Origin: Terriglobales bacterium
GTDB lineage: Bacteria > Acidobacteriota > Terriglobia > Terriglobales > Acidobacteriaceae
Assembly (NCBI GenBank): GCA_035624455.1
Contig: DASPRM010000108.1
Span: 1 to 52,546, forward strand
Direction: 5' to 3'
Length of the DNA stretch: 52,546 nt
The translations under genes and the position numbers were made by a program. The notes under the pieces were generated by a model. The model was not told the DNA's origin. It saw only the letters and a list, made by a program, of their open reading frames with translations, and ran no database searches. Positions 7,054 to 16,300 of the stretch are shown one piece after another. Each line of letters starts with the position of its first letter. Positions within the stretch are counted from its first letter, which is position 1.

Positions 7054-8202
7054 CTAAACGGCTACGGTAAACGTCGTGTCCGTGCGAGTCACCGGCCGAT
7101 AGAGCGTGTCGCGCTCGATCGGCTCCCGTCCAGCTTCCCGGATCAGCCGCACCAATTCCTGGCGGCGCAGGCCCTGTGGAGTGGCAGCGCCAGCGTCGTG
7201 ATAGATCTTTTCCTCGACCACCGTGCCGTCGATATCATCTGCCCCGAATCGCAAACAGATTTGCGCGATCTTGGGCGTCAGCATCTGCCAGTAGGCTTTG
7301 ATATGAGGAAAGTTGTCCAGCACCAGGCGTGAAACTGCCATCTGCTTGATATCCGTAAAGCCGGTGGTCCAGGGAAGATGGCTCAGTGGCGTGTTGTCGG
7401 GATGAAACGCCAGCGGTATGAATGTCTGGAAACCTTGGGTGGCGTCCTGCAGCGAGCGCAGCTTGAGGAGATGGTCCACCCGGTCATCGTCGCCTTCGAT
7501 GTGGCCGTAGAGCATCGTGGCATTCGATTTCAGTCCCAATTCATGCGCCGTACGAGCCGTCTCCAGCCACTGATTTCCATCAATTTTGTGATCGCAGATG
7601 ATATGCCGCACGCGCTCTGCGAAGATCTCTGCGCCCCCGCCGGGAAGTGAGTCCACTCCTGCTTCTTTCAGTGCGACGAGGGTGTCGCGAATGCTGAGCT
7701 TGGCGCGCTTGGCCAGATAAGCAACTTCTACCATCGTGAACGCTTTCAGGTGAACCTGCGGAAAGCGCGACTTCAAGCCCGCGATCAGATCGAGGAAATA
7801 CTGAAACGGCAGGTCAGGATGCAATCCGCCGACAATGTGGAACTCGGTTACGGCTTCCGAGTAGCCTGAAGCGGCAGCCTGCCAAGCCTCCTCCAGCGCC
7901 ATGGTGTAGGCGCCCGGGGCGTCTTTCTTGCGGCCAAAAGCGCATAGACGGCAATAGGCCACACAGACATTGGTCGGATTGAGGTGGCGGTTGACGTTGA
8001 AGTAGGTTTGGTTGCCGTGATGGCGTTCCCGGACTGTATTCGCCAGCCAGCCTAGTGCCAGGATGTCCGTGGTGGCATAAAGCGCGAGTGCGTCCCGGCC
8101 ATCGAGCCGCTCTCCGGCGAACACCTTGTCCGCGATGGGTCGAAGTTGCGGATCGTCCGTCTGGAACGAGTGTCTGGTTGCCATCCCGGGCATTTCAACC
8201 AT
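7054..8202 (-). CDS. mqnE: Aminodeoxyfutalosine synthase (radical SAM), menaquinone pathway
   Basis: A 382-residue radical SAM enzyme of the futalosine route to menaquinone; MqnE joins SAM with 3-[(1-carboxyvinyl)oxy]benzoate to form aminodeoxyfutalosine. The [4Fe-4S] cysteines are Cys80, Cys84 and Cys87 (CVAYCRLC). Family blocks HIVGGLHPDLPF, HLKAFTMVE and LPGGGAEIFAERVR are all present and fit MqnE better than its relative MqnC. Three Met codons (residues 1, 4 and 7) compete as starts, and the first is kept. No other menaquinone gene is adjacent, but a UbiA/MqnP-like prenyltransferase lies 2.7 kb away. Confidence 0.88.
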   Translation of the reverse strand: MVEMPGMATRHSFQTDDPQLRPIADKVFAGERLDGRDALALYATTDILALGWLANTVRERHHGNQTYFNVNRHLNPTNVCVAYCRLCAFGRKKDAPGAYTMALEEAWQAAASGYSEAVTEFHIVGGLHPDLPFQYFLDLIAGLKSRFPQVHLKAFTMVEVAYLAKRAKLSIRDTLVALKEAGVDSLPGGGAEIFAERVRHIICDHKIDGNQWLETARTAHELGLKSNATMLYGHIEGDDDRVDHLLKLRSLQDATQGFQTFIPLAFHPDNTPLSHLPWTTGFTDIKQMAVSRLVLDNFPHIKAYWQMLTPKIAQICLRFGADDIDGTVVEEKIYHDAGAATPQGLRRQELVRLIREAGREPIERDTLYRPVTRTDTTFTVAV

Positions 8203-8335
8203 GGCTCGATGATATCGCAGCCAGCCGGCAAATCATATCCAGCACAGCTTAACTCCGAAGGTCATGTTGACGAGAAGCCAAAGAACATAAAAAACACCCT
8301 AATGTGTAAGGTTTCTGGCGACGATAGAGTAATTG

Positions 8336-9580
8336 GTGGAAAGCAAATCGCATCGCGTGCTGATTGTGGACGACGACGAGCAGGTTTCTTGTTCGGTCGC
8401 CGAGTACCTGCGGCAATCAGGATATGAAGTGGATTGTGCCGCAGAATCCGAGTCCGCCGAAGCCCTGTTGAACAGTCAACGCTATTCTTTGGTTATCGCC
8501 GACCTGGCACTGCGCGATGAGACACTGGACGGCCTGCATCTGGTTGAGGCGGCTGCCCAACGCACCCCACGCCCCAAAATTGTGGCCTTGACCGGACACG
8601 TATCGCGGGGGACCGAAGAGGCAGCCCGCCGGCGGGGAGCGGACGAATTTCTGGCCAAGCCGCAGCCGATTCATCAGCTTCTCGGTGTAGTTAGCCGCCT
8701 GGTATCGGAAATCGATCCACTGGTCGAAGCCGGACCAGCTTCCAGGTGCACGAATAAGTCTCCTCTGTTGAAGAAATTAATGGCTCCGGGAGGAACCTTC
8801 CCCCACGTGCAGCCGATCTACCGTGTCAGCAGTAAAGGACAGAGGCTGGCAGGACTGGAACTGCTCACTCGGGGCCCCACCTCGAGTCCATTTGAGCGGC
8901 CCGATGTGCTGTTTGACTACGTTCGTCGCAAAGGTCTGGAAGCTGAATTCGACCAGCACTGCATTGAAAACGGACTGACCGCAATTTCCCCCGTTCCCGG
9001 CTTGCTTCCCATCTCGGTCAACGTGCACGCTTCCACACTGAGCGCCGGCCTGCATTTTGCGGAATGGCTGAAACAAACGCTGGAGCAACACGCCATAGCG
9101 CCCAGCCGAATGACTGTGGAAATCGTGGAGCATGCTCCCGCATGGAACCAAAGCACATTTCTCAATTCCCTGGACTCTCTGCGTGAGGCGGGCATAAGAA
9201 TTGCTCTGGACGATATTGGACTGGGACACTCCAATTTCAAAATGCTTCTCGATGCTCAGCCCGACTGCTTCAAGGTTGATCGCTACTTCGTTCAGGGCTG
9301 CGCCATGGATCGCCTGCGTCGCGCAATGATCCGTTCAATCGCCAATCTGGCGTGGGAATTCGGCGGATATGTGGTAGCCGAAGGAATCGAAGAGCCGAAC
9401 GACCGAGATGCCCTGCTGAGCATGCAGATTCAGCATATGCAAGGTTTTCTGTTATGTCCCGGCGCCCAGCCCCTCACGGAATGCGCTTCGCGGACAAACT
9501 GCTGCCCGGGGGTCGCGAGTTGCCCGCTTCCGCAGACGGGTTCGTGCTTGCGGGAACAATCATTAGGGCGAATCGTCTGA
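8336..9580 (+). CDS. Response regulator with EAL domain (cyclic-di-GMP phosphodiesterase)
   Basis: An N-terminal receiver domain (residues 6-125) has the acidic pocket Asp12-Asp14, phospho-acceptor Asp56, Thr86 and Lys108. After a linker, an EAL domain spans about 150-385. The signature motif itself is ELL (LELLTRG), but the other catalytic positions look retained: an Asn in SVNVH, a Glu in VEIVEH, the Asp pair in LDDIGLGH, the Lys in FKVDRYF and a Glu in VAEGIEE. Cleavage of c-di-GMP controlled by phosphorylation is therefore plausible. I use GTG at 8336; TTG at 8333 is in frame. The last 30 residues are unusually Cys-rich and may mark a frameshifted tail. No partner histidine kinase is adjacent. 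Confidence 0.85.
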   Translation: MESKSHRVLIVDDDEQVSCSVAEYLRQSGYEVDCAAESESAEALLNSQRYSLVIADLALRDETLDGLHLVEAAAQRTPRPKIVALTGHVSRGTEEAARRRGADEFLAKPQPIHQLLGVVSRLVSEIDPLVEAGPASRCTNKSPLLKKLMAPGGTFPHVQPIYRVSSKGQRLAGLELLTRGPTSSPFERPDVLFDYVRRKGLEAEFDQHCIENGLTAISPVPGLLPISVNVHASTLSAGLHFAEWLKQTLEQHAIAPSRMTVEIVEHAPAWNQSTFLNSLDSLREAGIRIALDDIGLGHSNFKMLLDAQPDCFKVDRYFVQGCAMDRLRRAMIRSIANLAWEFGGYVVAEGIEEPNDRDALLSMQIQHMQGFLLCPGAQPLTECASRTNCCPGVASCPLPQTGSCLREQSLGRIV

Positions 9581-9676
9581 TCATCCCTCACCTTCCTCCG
9601 CCCGTTGCAACCAGGAGAAAACGCGCTTAACCTAGTAGCAGATACTTCTCGTTCCGGCAGACTCGCTGGTATTTAC

Positions 9677-10870
9677 ATGCGTGGCGTTATCCGATTTATA
9701 TTCCTTTCGAGCTTGTTTCTTCCGGTTGGCGCAGCACCCCAGGGATTCCAGATCCAGGACTCAGGCGCGCCTTTCAGCTCGAAAAATCCAGTAACGCAGA
9801 CTCCGGGTGCGCCGTCGGAGGCCCAACCTCAGGCCTCGACCACAGCTTCGACTCCAGCCTCAGCAGCGAAACGCAAGCTCTCCGCGGACGTGAAAGTCAG
9901 CGCGGCGCAGCCGTGGATCGATACCGGAATCGATCTCGCCCCGGGCGACAAGGTCCAGATCAGTGCCGACGGCGCACTCGATTATCTCGGCCAAAAAGCC
10001 ACTCCCGATGGGCTGACACGAGGCTGGAAAGACTTGTTGCGCGCGCTTCCTGTAAACAGCGCGGGGTTGGGGGCGTTAGTTGCGCGCCAGACAAATGATC
10101 CGGCCTCGGTGCCTTTCCTGATCGGCAGCAAACATGAATTCAGCGCCACTCAGCCGGGCCGTCTTTTTCTCGGCGTCAACCAGACGGCCAATGATGCAAG
10201 CCAGGGAGACTACAACGTCAAGATCAAGGTGGTTCCCGGTCAGGCCAGCAGCGAGCCGGTCAGCACCACGGTCAGTTTCGATCCCGCTTTGTTACATAAG
10301 CTGCCGCGCAGGGTAACTGATCAGCAGGGACATCCAGGCGACATGGTTAATTTTCTTCTGCTTGGCTCGGAAGCCAGGATGAAAGCGGCTTTTGAAGCAG
10401 GAGGCTGGGTTCCGGTGGATAAAACCCACGAGGACGCGGTATTGCATGCGGTTCTGGCAACGCTCAGCAAGAAGGCTTACACCGAGATGCCAATGAGCGA
10501 GTTGTACTTGTTCGGGCGTTCCCAGGATTTTGGGTTCGCTCGTGCCGATCCCATCGAAGTAGTTGCATCGCGGCATCATTTGCGAGTGTGGAAGGCGCCA
10601 TTTGAGGTGGACGGGCAAACGCTCTGGGTGGGTGCGGCCACGCACGATGTGGGTTTCGAGAAAGACAATCGCACGGGTGGCCTCACGCACAAGATTGACG
10701 CCAACGTCGACCAGGAGCGCGATTTCGTGGCGGCTAGCTTGGCTGGTGGAGGCAGCGTCATGGCCAAGAATTACCTTGTACCCACCGATCCCTTGCGCGA
10801 GGCGAGTACCGCTACCGGCGGCAGCTTCCACTCCGATGGACGAATCCTGGTGATGCAGTTGGGGCGCTGA
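9677..10870 (+). CDS. Secreted protein with PA-IL-like and LssY C-terminal domains
   Basis: I place the start at the internal ATG at 9677, giving MRGVIRFIFLSSLFLPVGAA, a clean signal peptide; the frame is open upstream to 9605. A Ser/Thr/Ala/Pro-rich linker follows. Next comes a beta-sandwich segment (WIDTGIDLAPGDKVQISADG) resembling the galactose lectin LecA/PA-IL family. The C-terminal half matches the LssY C-terminal domain: VDKTHEDAVLHAV, ELYLFGRSQDFGFAR and GAATHDVGFE. The LssY-C domain has no established biochemical role. The product is probably periplasmic or exposed. The UbiA-like gene follows by 25 nt. Confidence 0.72.
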   Translation: MRGVIRFIFLSSLFLPVGAAPQGFQIQDSGAPFSSKNPVTQTPGAPSEAQPQASTTASTPASAAKRKLSADVKVSAAQPWIDTGIDLAPGDKVQISADGALDYLGQKATPDGLTRGWKDLLRALPVNSAGLGALVARQTNDPASVPFLIGSKHEFSATQPGRLFLGVNQTANDASQGDYNVKIKVVPGQASSEPVSTTVSFDPALLHKLPRRVTDQQGHPGDMVNFLLLGSEARMKAAFEAGGWVPVDKTHEDAVLHAVLATLSKKAYTEMPMSELYLFGRSQDFGFARADPIEVVASRHHLRVWKAPFEVDGQTLWVGAATHDVGFEKDNRTGGLTHKIDANVDQERDFVAASLAGGGSVMAKNYLVPTDPLREASTATGGSFHSDGRILVMQLGR

Positions 10871-10894
10871 CTCGTTTGCGTTAATATCGTTTCG

Positions 10895-11758
10895 TTGGCG
10901 CTGTTTCGCAACATCGCGGTGACGCTGGAGATGATCAAGTGGGAGCACTCTGTTTTCGCGCTTCCCTTTGCTCTCTGCGGTGCGTTGCTGGCGGCAGGAG
11001 GTTTGCCTGCGGGTCGCCAGTTGGTATGGATTATTGTCGCCATGGTTGCTGCGCGTTCGGCAGCCATGGCGTTTAATCGGCTTGCTGACGCTTCGCTTGA
11101 TGCCGCGAATCCGCGTACGCGCAGCCGCGCGCTGCCTTCTGGGATTCTGTCGCGCCAGTTCGTAGCAGGATTTGTGCTGGTCTCCAGCAGCATCTTTGTC
11201 GTAGCCGCCGCCCAATTGAACCGCCTGGCCTTCTACCTTTCGCCCCTTGTGCTTCTGATTTTGCTGCTTTATTCCTACACGAAGCGATTCACGCGCTGGT
11301 CACACGTGGTGCTGGGATTCGTCCTGGGAATGGCTCCGGCCGGAGCCTGGATCGCGATCCGCGGTTCGCTCGATCCGCGCATCCTGATTCTTACCCTGGC
11401 CGTGACTTGCTGGGTGGCCGGGTTCGATGTGCTCTATGCCTGCCAGGATTGTGACTTCGACCGCGTGCATGGTCTTCATTCCATCCCTCGCTACATGGGT
11501 ATACGTAATGCGCTGCTGGTAGCGCGTCTCCTGCACGCAATCATGCTGGCGCTCTTAATTGCCTTTGTCATTTCGTTCAAGCTGGGTGCAGTGGCGATTG
11601 CAGGAGTGATTGCGGTAGCGCTTCTGCTGGCCTACGAGCACTCGCTGGTTTCGCATCACGACCTTCGACGCCTCAACGCGGCATTCTTCACCATGAATGG
11701 AATCATCTCGATAGTGTTTCTGATCTTCGTTGCGGCGGATGTGTTGGGGCGGCGGTAA
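10895..11758 (+). CDS. UbiA-family polyprenyltransferase, probably MqnP-type
   Basis: A 287-residue integral membrane prenyltransferase with about eight to nine transmembrane helices. The two aspartate motifs that bind the Mg-diphosphate of the polyprenyl donor are NRLADASLD with NPRTRSR, and YACQDCDFDR. The opening LEMIKWEHSVFALPFAL is typical of the UbiA-like clade used in futalosine menaquinone synthesis (MqnP). That reading is supported by mqnE nearby, but it could be another 4-hydroxybenzoate-type enzyme. The start is a TTG without a clear ribosome site; an ATG 36 nt downstream (10931) would cut the conserved first helix. It probably runs with the LssY-C gene. Confidence 0.8.
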   Translation: MALFRNIAVTLEMIKWEHSVFALPFALCGALLAAGGLPAGRQLVWIIVAMVAARSAAMAFNRLADASLDAANPRTRSRALPSGILSRQFVAGFVLVSSSIFVVAAAQLNRLAFYLSPLVLLILLLYSYTKRFTRWSHVVLGFVLGMAPAGAWIAIRGSLDPRILILTLAVTCWVAGFDVLYACQDCDFDRVHGLHSIPRYMGIRNALLVARLLHAIMLALLIAFVISFKLGAVAIAGVIAVALLLAYEHSLVSHHDLRRLNAAFFTMNGIISIVFLIFVAADVLGRR

Positions 11759-11786
11759 GGGATCCGGAACGAGCGGAAAAACTCGT

Positions 11787-11880
11787 CATTCCGTAAGCTT
11801 GTCATTTCCCAAAAATTTGTCATTCCGAGTGGAGAAGATCATTGGCATCGCGAACGATCTTCGAGTCGAGGGATCTGCTT
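11787..11880. repeat. GTCATTCC-type intergenic element
   Basis: Three near-copies of a GTCATT(C/T)C phrase occur at about 11787, 11802 and 11819. They are followed by a 7-bp stem GAAGATC/GATCTTC (11834-11840 with 11856-11862) and the phrase GAGGGATCTGCTTTTTG. It fills the gap between the convergent ubiA-like gene and the Tyr-rich protein gene. I recognise the style from other Acidobacteriota intergenic sequence; copy number cannot be judged here. Confidence 0.5.
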
Positions 11881-11913
11881 TTTGGAATTGCAGTGAAGGA
11901 AGAACTCAGGATG

Positions 11914-12645
11914 CTAGTGGCCGGGAAGTTGGAAGGGAACTCCGCGTTCCTCGTTGATTCTGGCAGTTGCTTGCAGATCTAACTGAGATAACGGATAGCG
12001 TTTCGTCATCCCATCATCCATGATCCAGAAGTTGTAACCCACGATAGCGTAGTTGCGGGCTTCCAGTTGGCGGCCATCACGAAACACAAAAGAAACGGGC
12101 GGATAGGCAGGCGCGGGTGTGGTCTCGGCTTTCGCTTGCGGCCGGGGTGCTTGTGGGGGCCTGGCGTCGGATTGCTCCGCGGCGCGCGCCTGTGCTTCCC
12201 TCAAGTCCGCGATGTCGTCTCGCAGGCGCTGAATTTCGGCATAAAGCGCTGAATTGTCCTGAGTGCGAGGGTAGTCGTTGGCGGAATAGTCGGAATAGTC
12301 GTAGTCAAAATAGCCGTAGGGATAGTAGGGATAGTAATAGCCGTAGTATCCGTAGTAAGGCCAACGATTGCGGAAGAAGAATCGGTCGTGGACGAAGGGT
12401 CTGGCGAACGCTCTCGGGGTTGGATGGTGAACAATGGCTGTTCTACCTCCATGAAAGCCCATCCCGCCGGTGAATCCGCGAGGTCCCAACGAAGTTACAG
12501 ACGGGCGCGAAGCGAAGTGTCCGCCTCCGGCAAAGCCGCGCCCACCCGCAACCATCCCATGCCCGCCTCCACCATGCATCTGGCCGAACAGAGGCAGAGC
12601 AAGCGCCGTTGTGAGAAACGCCGCCATGAAGAATGTGCGACGCAT
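11914..12645 (-). CDS. Secreted Gly-rich/Tyr-rich protein of unknown function
   Basis: I do not recognise a functional family. The 243 residues divide into a signal peptide (1-21), a Gly/His-rich region (24-70), a tract with 15 tyrosines between residues 97 and 125, a short charged coiled-coil-like helix (about 131-158) and a Pro/Ala linker. A C-terminal module of about 55 residues (FRDGRQLEARNYAIVG ... WIMDDG ... YPLSQLDLQAT) resembles small beta modules at the ends of other exported acidobacterial proteins. It follows pcm by 25 nt on the same strand and may be the last gene of the outer-membrane operon. Confidence 0.65.
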   Translation of the reverse strand: MRRTFFMAAFLTTALALPLFGQMHGGGGHGMVAGGRGFAGGGHFASRPSVTSLGPRGFTGGMGFHGGRTAIVHHPTPRAFARPFVHDRFFFRNRWPYYGYYGYYYPYYPYGYFDYDYSDYSANDYPRTQDNSALYAEIQRLRDDIADLREAQARAAEQSDARPPQAPRPQAKAETTPAPAYPPVSFVFRDGRQLEARNYAIVGYNFWIMDDGMTKRYPLSQLDLQATARINEERGVPFQLPGH

Positions 12646-12670
12646 ACGCAGATTATAGCCCCGTTTTTGT

Positions 12671-13348
12671 TCACCACGCCGGTCCCTGAGAAAAACCCTG
12701 GCGGCCGATGAGCGGAACGAACCTGCATCCCTCCAGTTGGCGAACTATTGCCTGCTGGTTTCTTTTTAGGACGAGCTGTAACTCCTGCATTTCCGGCGGT
12801 CCTACGGGCAGGATCAGCCGCCCCCCCTCGCCTAGCTGTTCGAACAGGGGATGTGGAATATCCGGGGCGGCGGCGCCGACGGTAATTGCGTCGTACGGAG
12901 CCCCTAGACCATAACCCTCGCTCCCATCGCCCTCGACGAGAACAATGTTTTGATAGCCCAGCCGATCCAGGATGATGCCGGCCCGCCGCAAAAGGCTTGC
13001 GTACCGTTCTACAGAATAAACTTCACTCACCAACTCGGCCAGCAGCGCGGTTTGATAACCGGAGCCGGTACCGATCTCCAGAACCTTGTCCTGAGGCTGC
13101 AAGGCCAGAGCTTCCAGCATGTACGCGACGATGTAGGGCTGGGAAATAGTTTGCGCTTCACCGATGGGAACGGGAGTGTCTGCGTAAGCTTCGCGCTCGA
13201 ACTCGTGCGGAACAAACAAGTGCCGCGGGACGCAACGCATGGCGTCGAGCACGCGCTCATCCTGTATACCTCTCTGCCGCAGCTGAGTTTCCACCATTGC
13301 GGCTCTGGCTGTGGCATAGGGGTCGACTTGAACATCGCCAGACATCAC
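12671..13348 (-). CDS. pcm: Protein-L-isoaspartate O-methyltransferase
   Basis: A 225-residue SAM-dependent enzyme that methylates L-isoaspartyl residues in aged proteins so that they revert to aspartate. Visible are the family opening VETQLRQRGIQDERVLDAM, the substrate-binding block TISQPYIVAYMLEAL, and the SAM motif VLEIGTGSGYQTA followed by VYSVER. The length is normal. It begins 48 nt after tamB on the same strand, so it is probably co-transcribed; a repair enzyme for damaged envelope proteins would fit, but no export signal is visible. Confidence 0.93.
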   Translation of the reverse strand: MMSGDVQVDPYATARAAMVETQLRQRGIQDERVLDAMRCVPRHLFVPHEFEREAYADTPVPIGEAQTISQPYIVAYMLEALALQPQDKVLEIGTGSGYQTALLAELVSEVYSVERYASLLRRAGIILDRLGYQNIVLVEGDGSEGYGLGAPYDAITVGAAAPDIPHPLFEQLGEGGRLILPVGPPEMQELQLVLKRNQQAIVRQLEGCRFVPLIGRQGFSQGPAW

Positions 13349-13396
13349 AACACGGTAATACCGCGAGCCAGAAACTGTCTTTGAATTTTTTTCTGG

Positions 13397-16300
13397 CTAG
13401 CGCTTGCGTTTGCGCATCCGGATTTCAACGGAGAACACTCCATACTGGTCGCGCCCTCCCCGAAAGGATAGATTCGGGTTGACGTGGTACTCACCCTGGA
13501 TGGACTGTTGCGACGACTGCGAAAGGTTGCTGGAGTAGGTTACGGTGACCTTGTCGGAAATCTGCTGCTCGATGGTCAGCTGCGTATAAGGATTGATTTC
13601 GGTGGGACTGTAACCCGGGGCGATTCGGATGTTGCTGACTCCGAACAACCGCTGAATTCGATTGCCTACGACAGTGTTGAAGGCTTGGCCGATGATGGCG
13701 TTGGAAACACTCTCGCTCAAAGCCGAGGCTCCCCCGCCGACAATTTGGGACTCTTCGCTGGTTCGCCCGAAGGCGAGCAGGCTGATGATATCCGCCGTCG
13801 GCAGTGGAGGGTCAGATCGATAGGTAGTGGTGAAGCGGTCCACCGGTCCATGCAAGCCAATCGTGATGTTGTATTGCAGCACCGTAGCAGTAGCTTCCAT
13901 ATCGATGCTGGGTTCGATCCGAATGGGATTGGCGAAAGTAAGGTCCGCTCGTTCCAACTGATACTTCTGTCCGTTAAAGGTGATTTGCCCCTCGGTGGCA
14001 CTTACTCTGCCCAGAAGGATGGGATGTTCGGGAGTGCCGCGCAGCCGCAGATCCACGTCTCCCGCCACCTTCCCCAGCGCCGTCGTCACTAACAGATCGG
14101 AAGAGGAAGTCACATGGATTTCGAAGTGCACGCCACTGAGCGGCGAGTTGGAGACAGTTACTTCGGGCATAGCGCTGCTGCCCGACATCATGGCAGCGAC
14201 GTCGAGCTGAGAGTTCAGGCCGAACTTAGTGAGCTGAACATTGCCGGACATAGTGGAACTCTCCAGGCTGCCGGAAAATTTCAGATCCAGATTCAGGGTG
14301 GAACTGACGCCCGGAGGGTAACGCACGCGAACCGAATTGCCTTGTGCCGTGAGGTTGAAGCTGGGATTGCGGGCGAAGGTGGTGAAACCGCCGATGCTGA
14401 TCGTGCCTCCGCCGGTTTGCGCGGTCAGTTTCTGGATTTGCAGCCGGTCCTGGCTGAAAAATAGAGAGCCATCAATCGCACTGAGGCCCAGCGGCATGTC
14501 CTGCGACGACACTGCCGCATTCTGAATGTGCAGCTCGCCGGATAAGTTGGGTTTGGCGAGCAGCCCGCCGACCGTGACATTGACTACTGCCAATCCAGTG
14601 GAGCGCAAGCTGGGGTACAGAGTCTGCAACAACTTCAGATTGACGCGGCCCTCAGCACGAAGATTCATCTCGTGCTCGCCGGCCAGATTCATCCGCCCAC
14701 TGGCTGATAGTTCGGTATCTTCGCCGGTCAGACGCAAGCGATCGATGCGCAGCCGACTGCGCGCAACACTGAACTGGATCGGACCATCGCTCTGGATTCG
14801 CACTCCCGACACGCTGGCAGAGAACTGGGGTATATCGGCGGTGATGGTGAGCGCCTGACGATCGGCCAGCGGTCCCTCAATGGAAAGTTTGCCAGCCACA
14901 CTGGAGTGCCCCGTCAGCCTGCCTTGCAGGAAGGTCTGCAACAGCGGGTCAATGTCAAGGTGGGAAAAATGCAGTTCCGCATTGACAGGGTGCGGAGCGT
15001 GAATGCCGATGGTGCCGGTGCCGTCCAACTCTGTGCCCTGGAGATTGGAGGACAGGCTCAAATTCAGCGCATCGTTCTCGGTCTTGAACGCAAGATCCAT
15101 GTCGCCGGTGCGCTCACCGTTGAACACTAAGTTACGCAGGCTGGCTGTGCCATTAATAACGGGGTGCTCGACCGTGCCCGATCCGCTGGCAGTAAAGTTC
15201 AGCAATCCGGCGTCGGTGAAGCGTGAACTCTGCAAACGCCGCAGAGTGGCCAAACTGAAATTGCTTCCCTTGGCATTAAATTGAATGGCTTGGTTGATCA
15301 GGTTGTAGCTGCCGGTACCGCCCAATTGTGCCCCGTTGTGAGCCAGTGCGAGATTGGTGATTCGCAGCTCATGATTCGCCAGAGCCAGATCGGCGGAAAG
15401 CGAACGAATGGTCTCGCCAAAAACCGTGGCATCGCTGAGCTTGCTTCGCCCGCTCCCCTGCGGGTTCGAGCGCGTGCCGCTGAAGGCCACAGTCTGCGAA
15501 AGCTTCCCGGTGATCGGGTAGTCATAGCCGAGGACGCGTTGCAGATTTGCAAGATCAGCGTTGGTGACGATGATGTGACCGCCAATGTGACTGTTATCAG
15601 TCAGACGCCCATCGGTCAGGGCGGCACTGAGATCAAATTTGGCCTGGGCTGCCGAACGATTCAGTACCCCGTTGCGCACTATCACGCCCGTAGGTGAATA
15701 CTGTAAGTCCGCAGATAGTGAGTCCAAATGGACGCGGCCGGCAGATCCCGCCGTTGTGCTGGCTCCCGTAGTGGGCAGCGCGCCAGCCAGCGCACCGCGG
15801 ATCACCGCCACCGGAAAAGAGAAGTTGCTGAGCTTGATCTGTCCACTAACGCTGGGTGCACTCAGCCTGCCGCCGATTGAGCCCTGGAAGCTGCCCTCTC
15901 CCTTCAAGTCAGCCAAAGGACTTTGCCCAAGGCCGAGGAGCGCAAGGAATGGACGGAGCTGGCTCAAGTCCGTAGCGTTGAGGTTTACCCGCAGATTCTC
16001 GCTATAGCTTCCCAGCCGGCCGCTGGAAGCGACCACGAGGCCGGGGGTAGACACTTCGGCCTGATCGAAGTGTTGCTGTCCACTGGCGAAATTGTGGGTT
16101 CCGACAAGCTTAACGGTGATTGGAAGCTCCTGCGGACTTACTTGCGGTGGAGGCGTAATCTCCAGATGAAAACGGGCTAATGCGTAGGAGGGTGAGCCAC
16201 GCCATTGAAGTTGAAGCGTACCCCAACCCGTACCGCGGAGTCGCAAATCAGACAGTGGCACGGTTCTTGTAGAAAGAGCTTGAGCGACACGATCCGCAGG

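Noticed and set aside
10292-11215. 307-codon minus-strand open frame
   Set aside because: It spans the end of the LssY-C gene and the start of the UbiA-like gene; low-complexity Arg/Gln/His composition.
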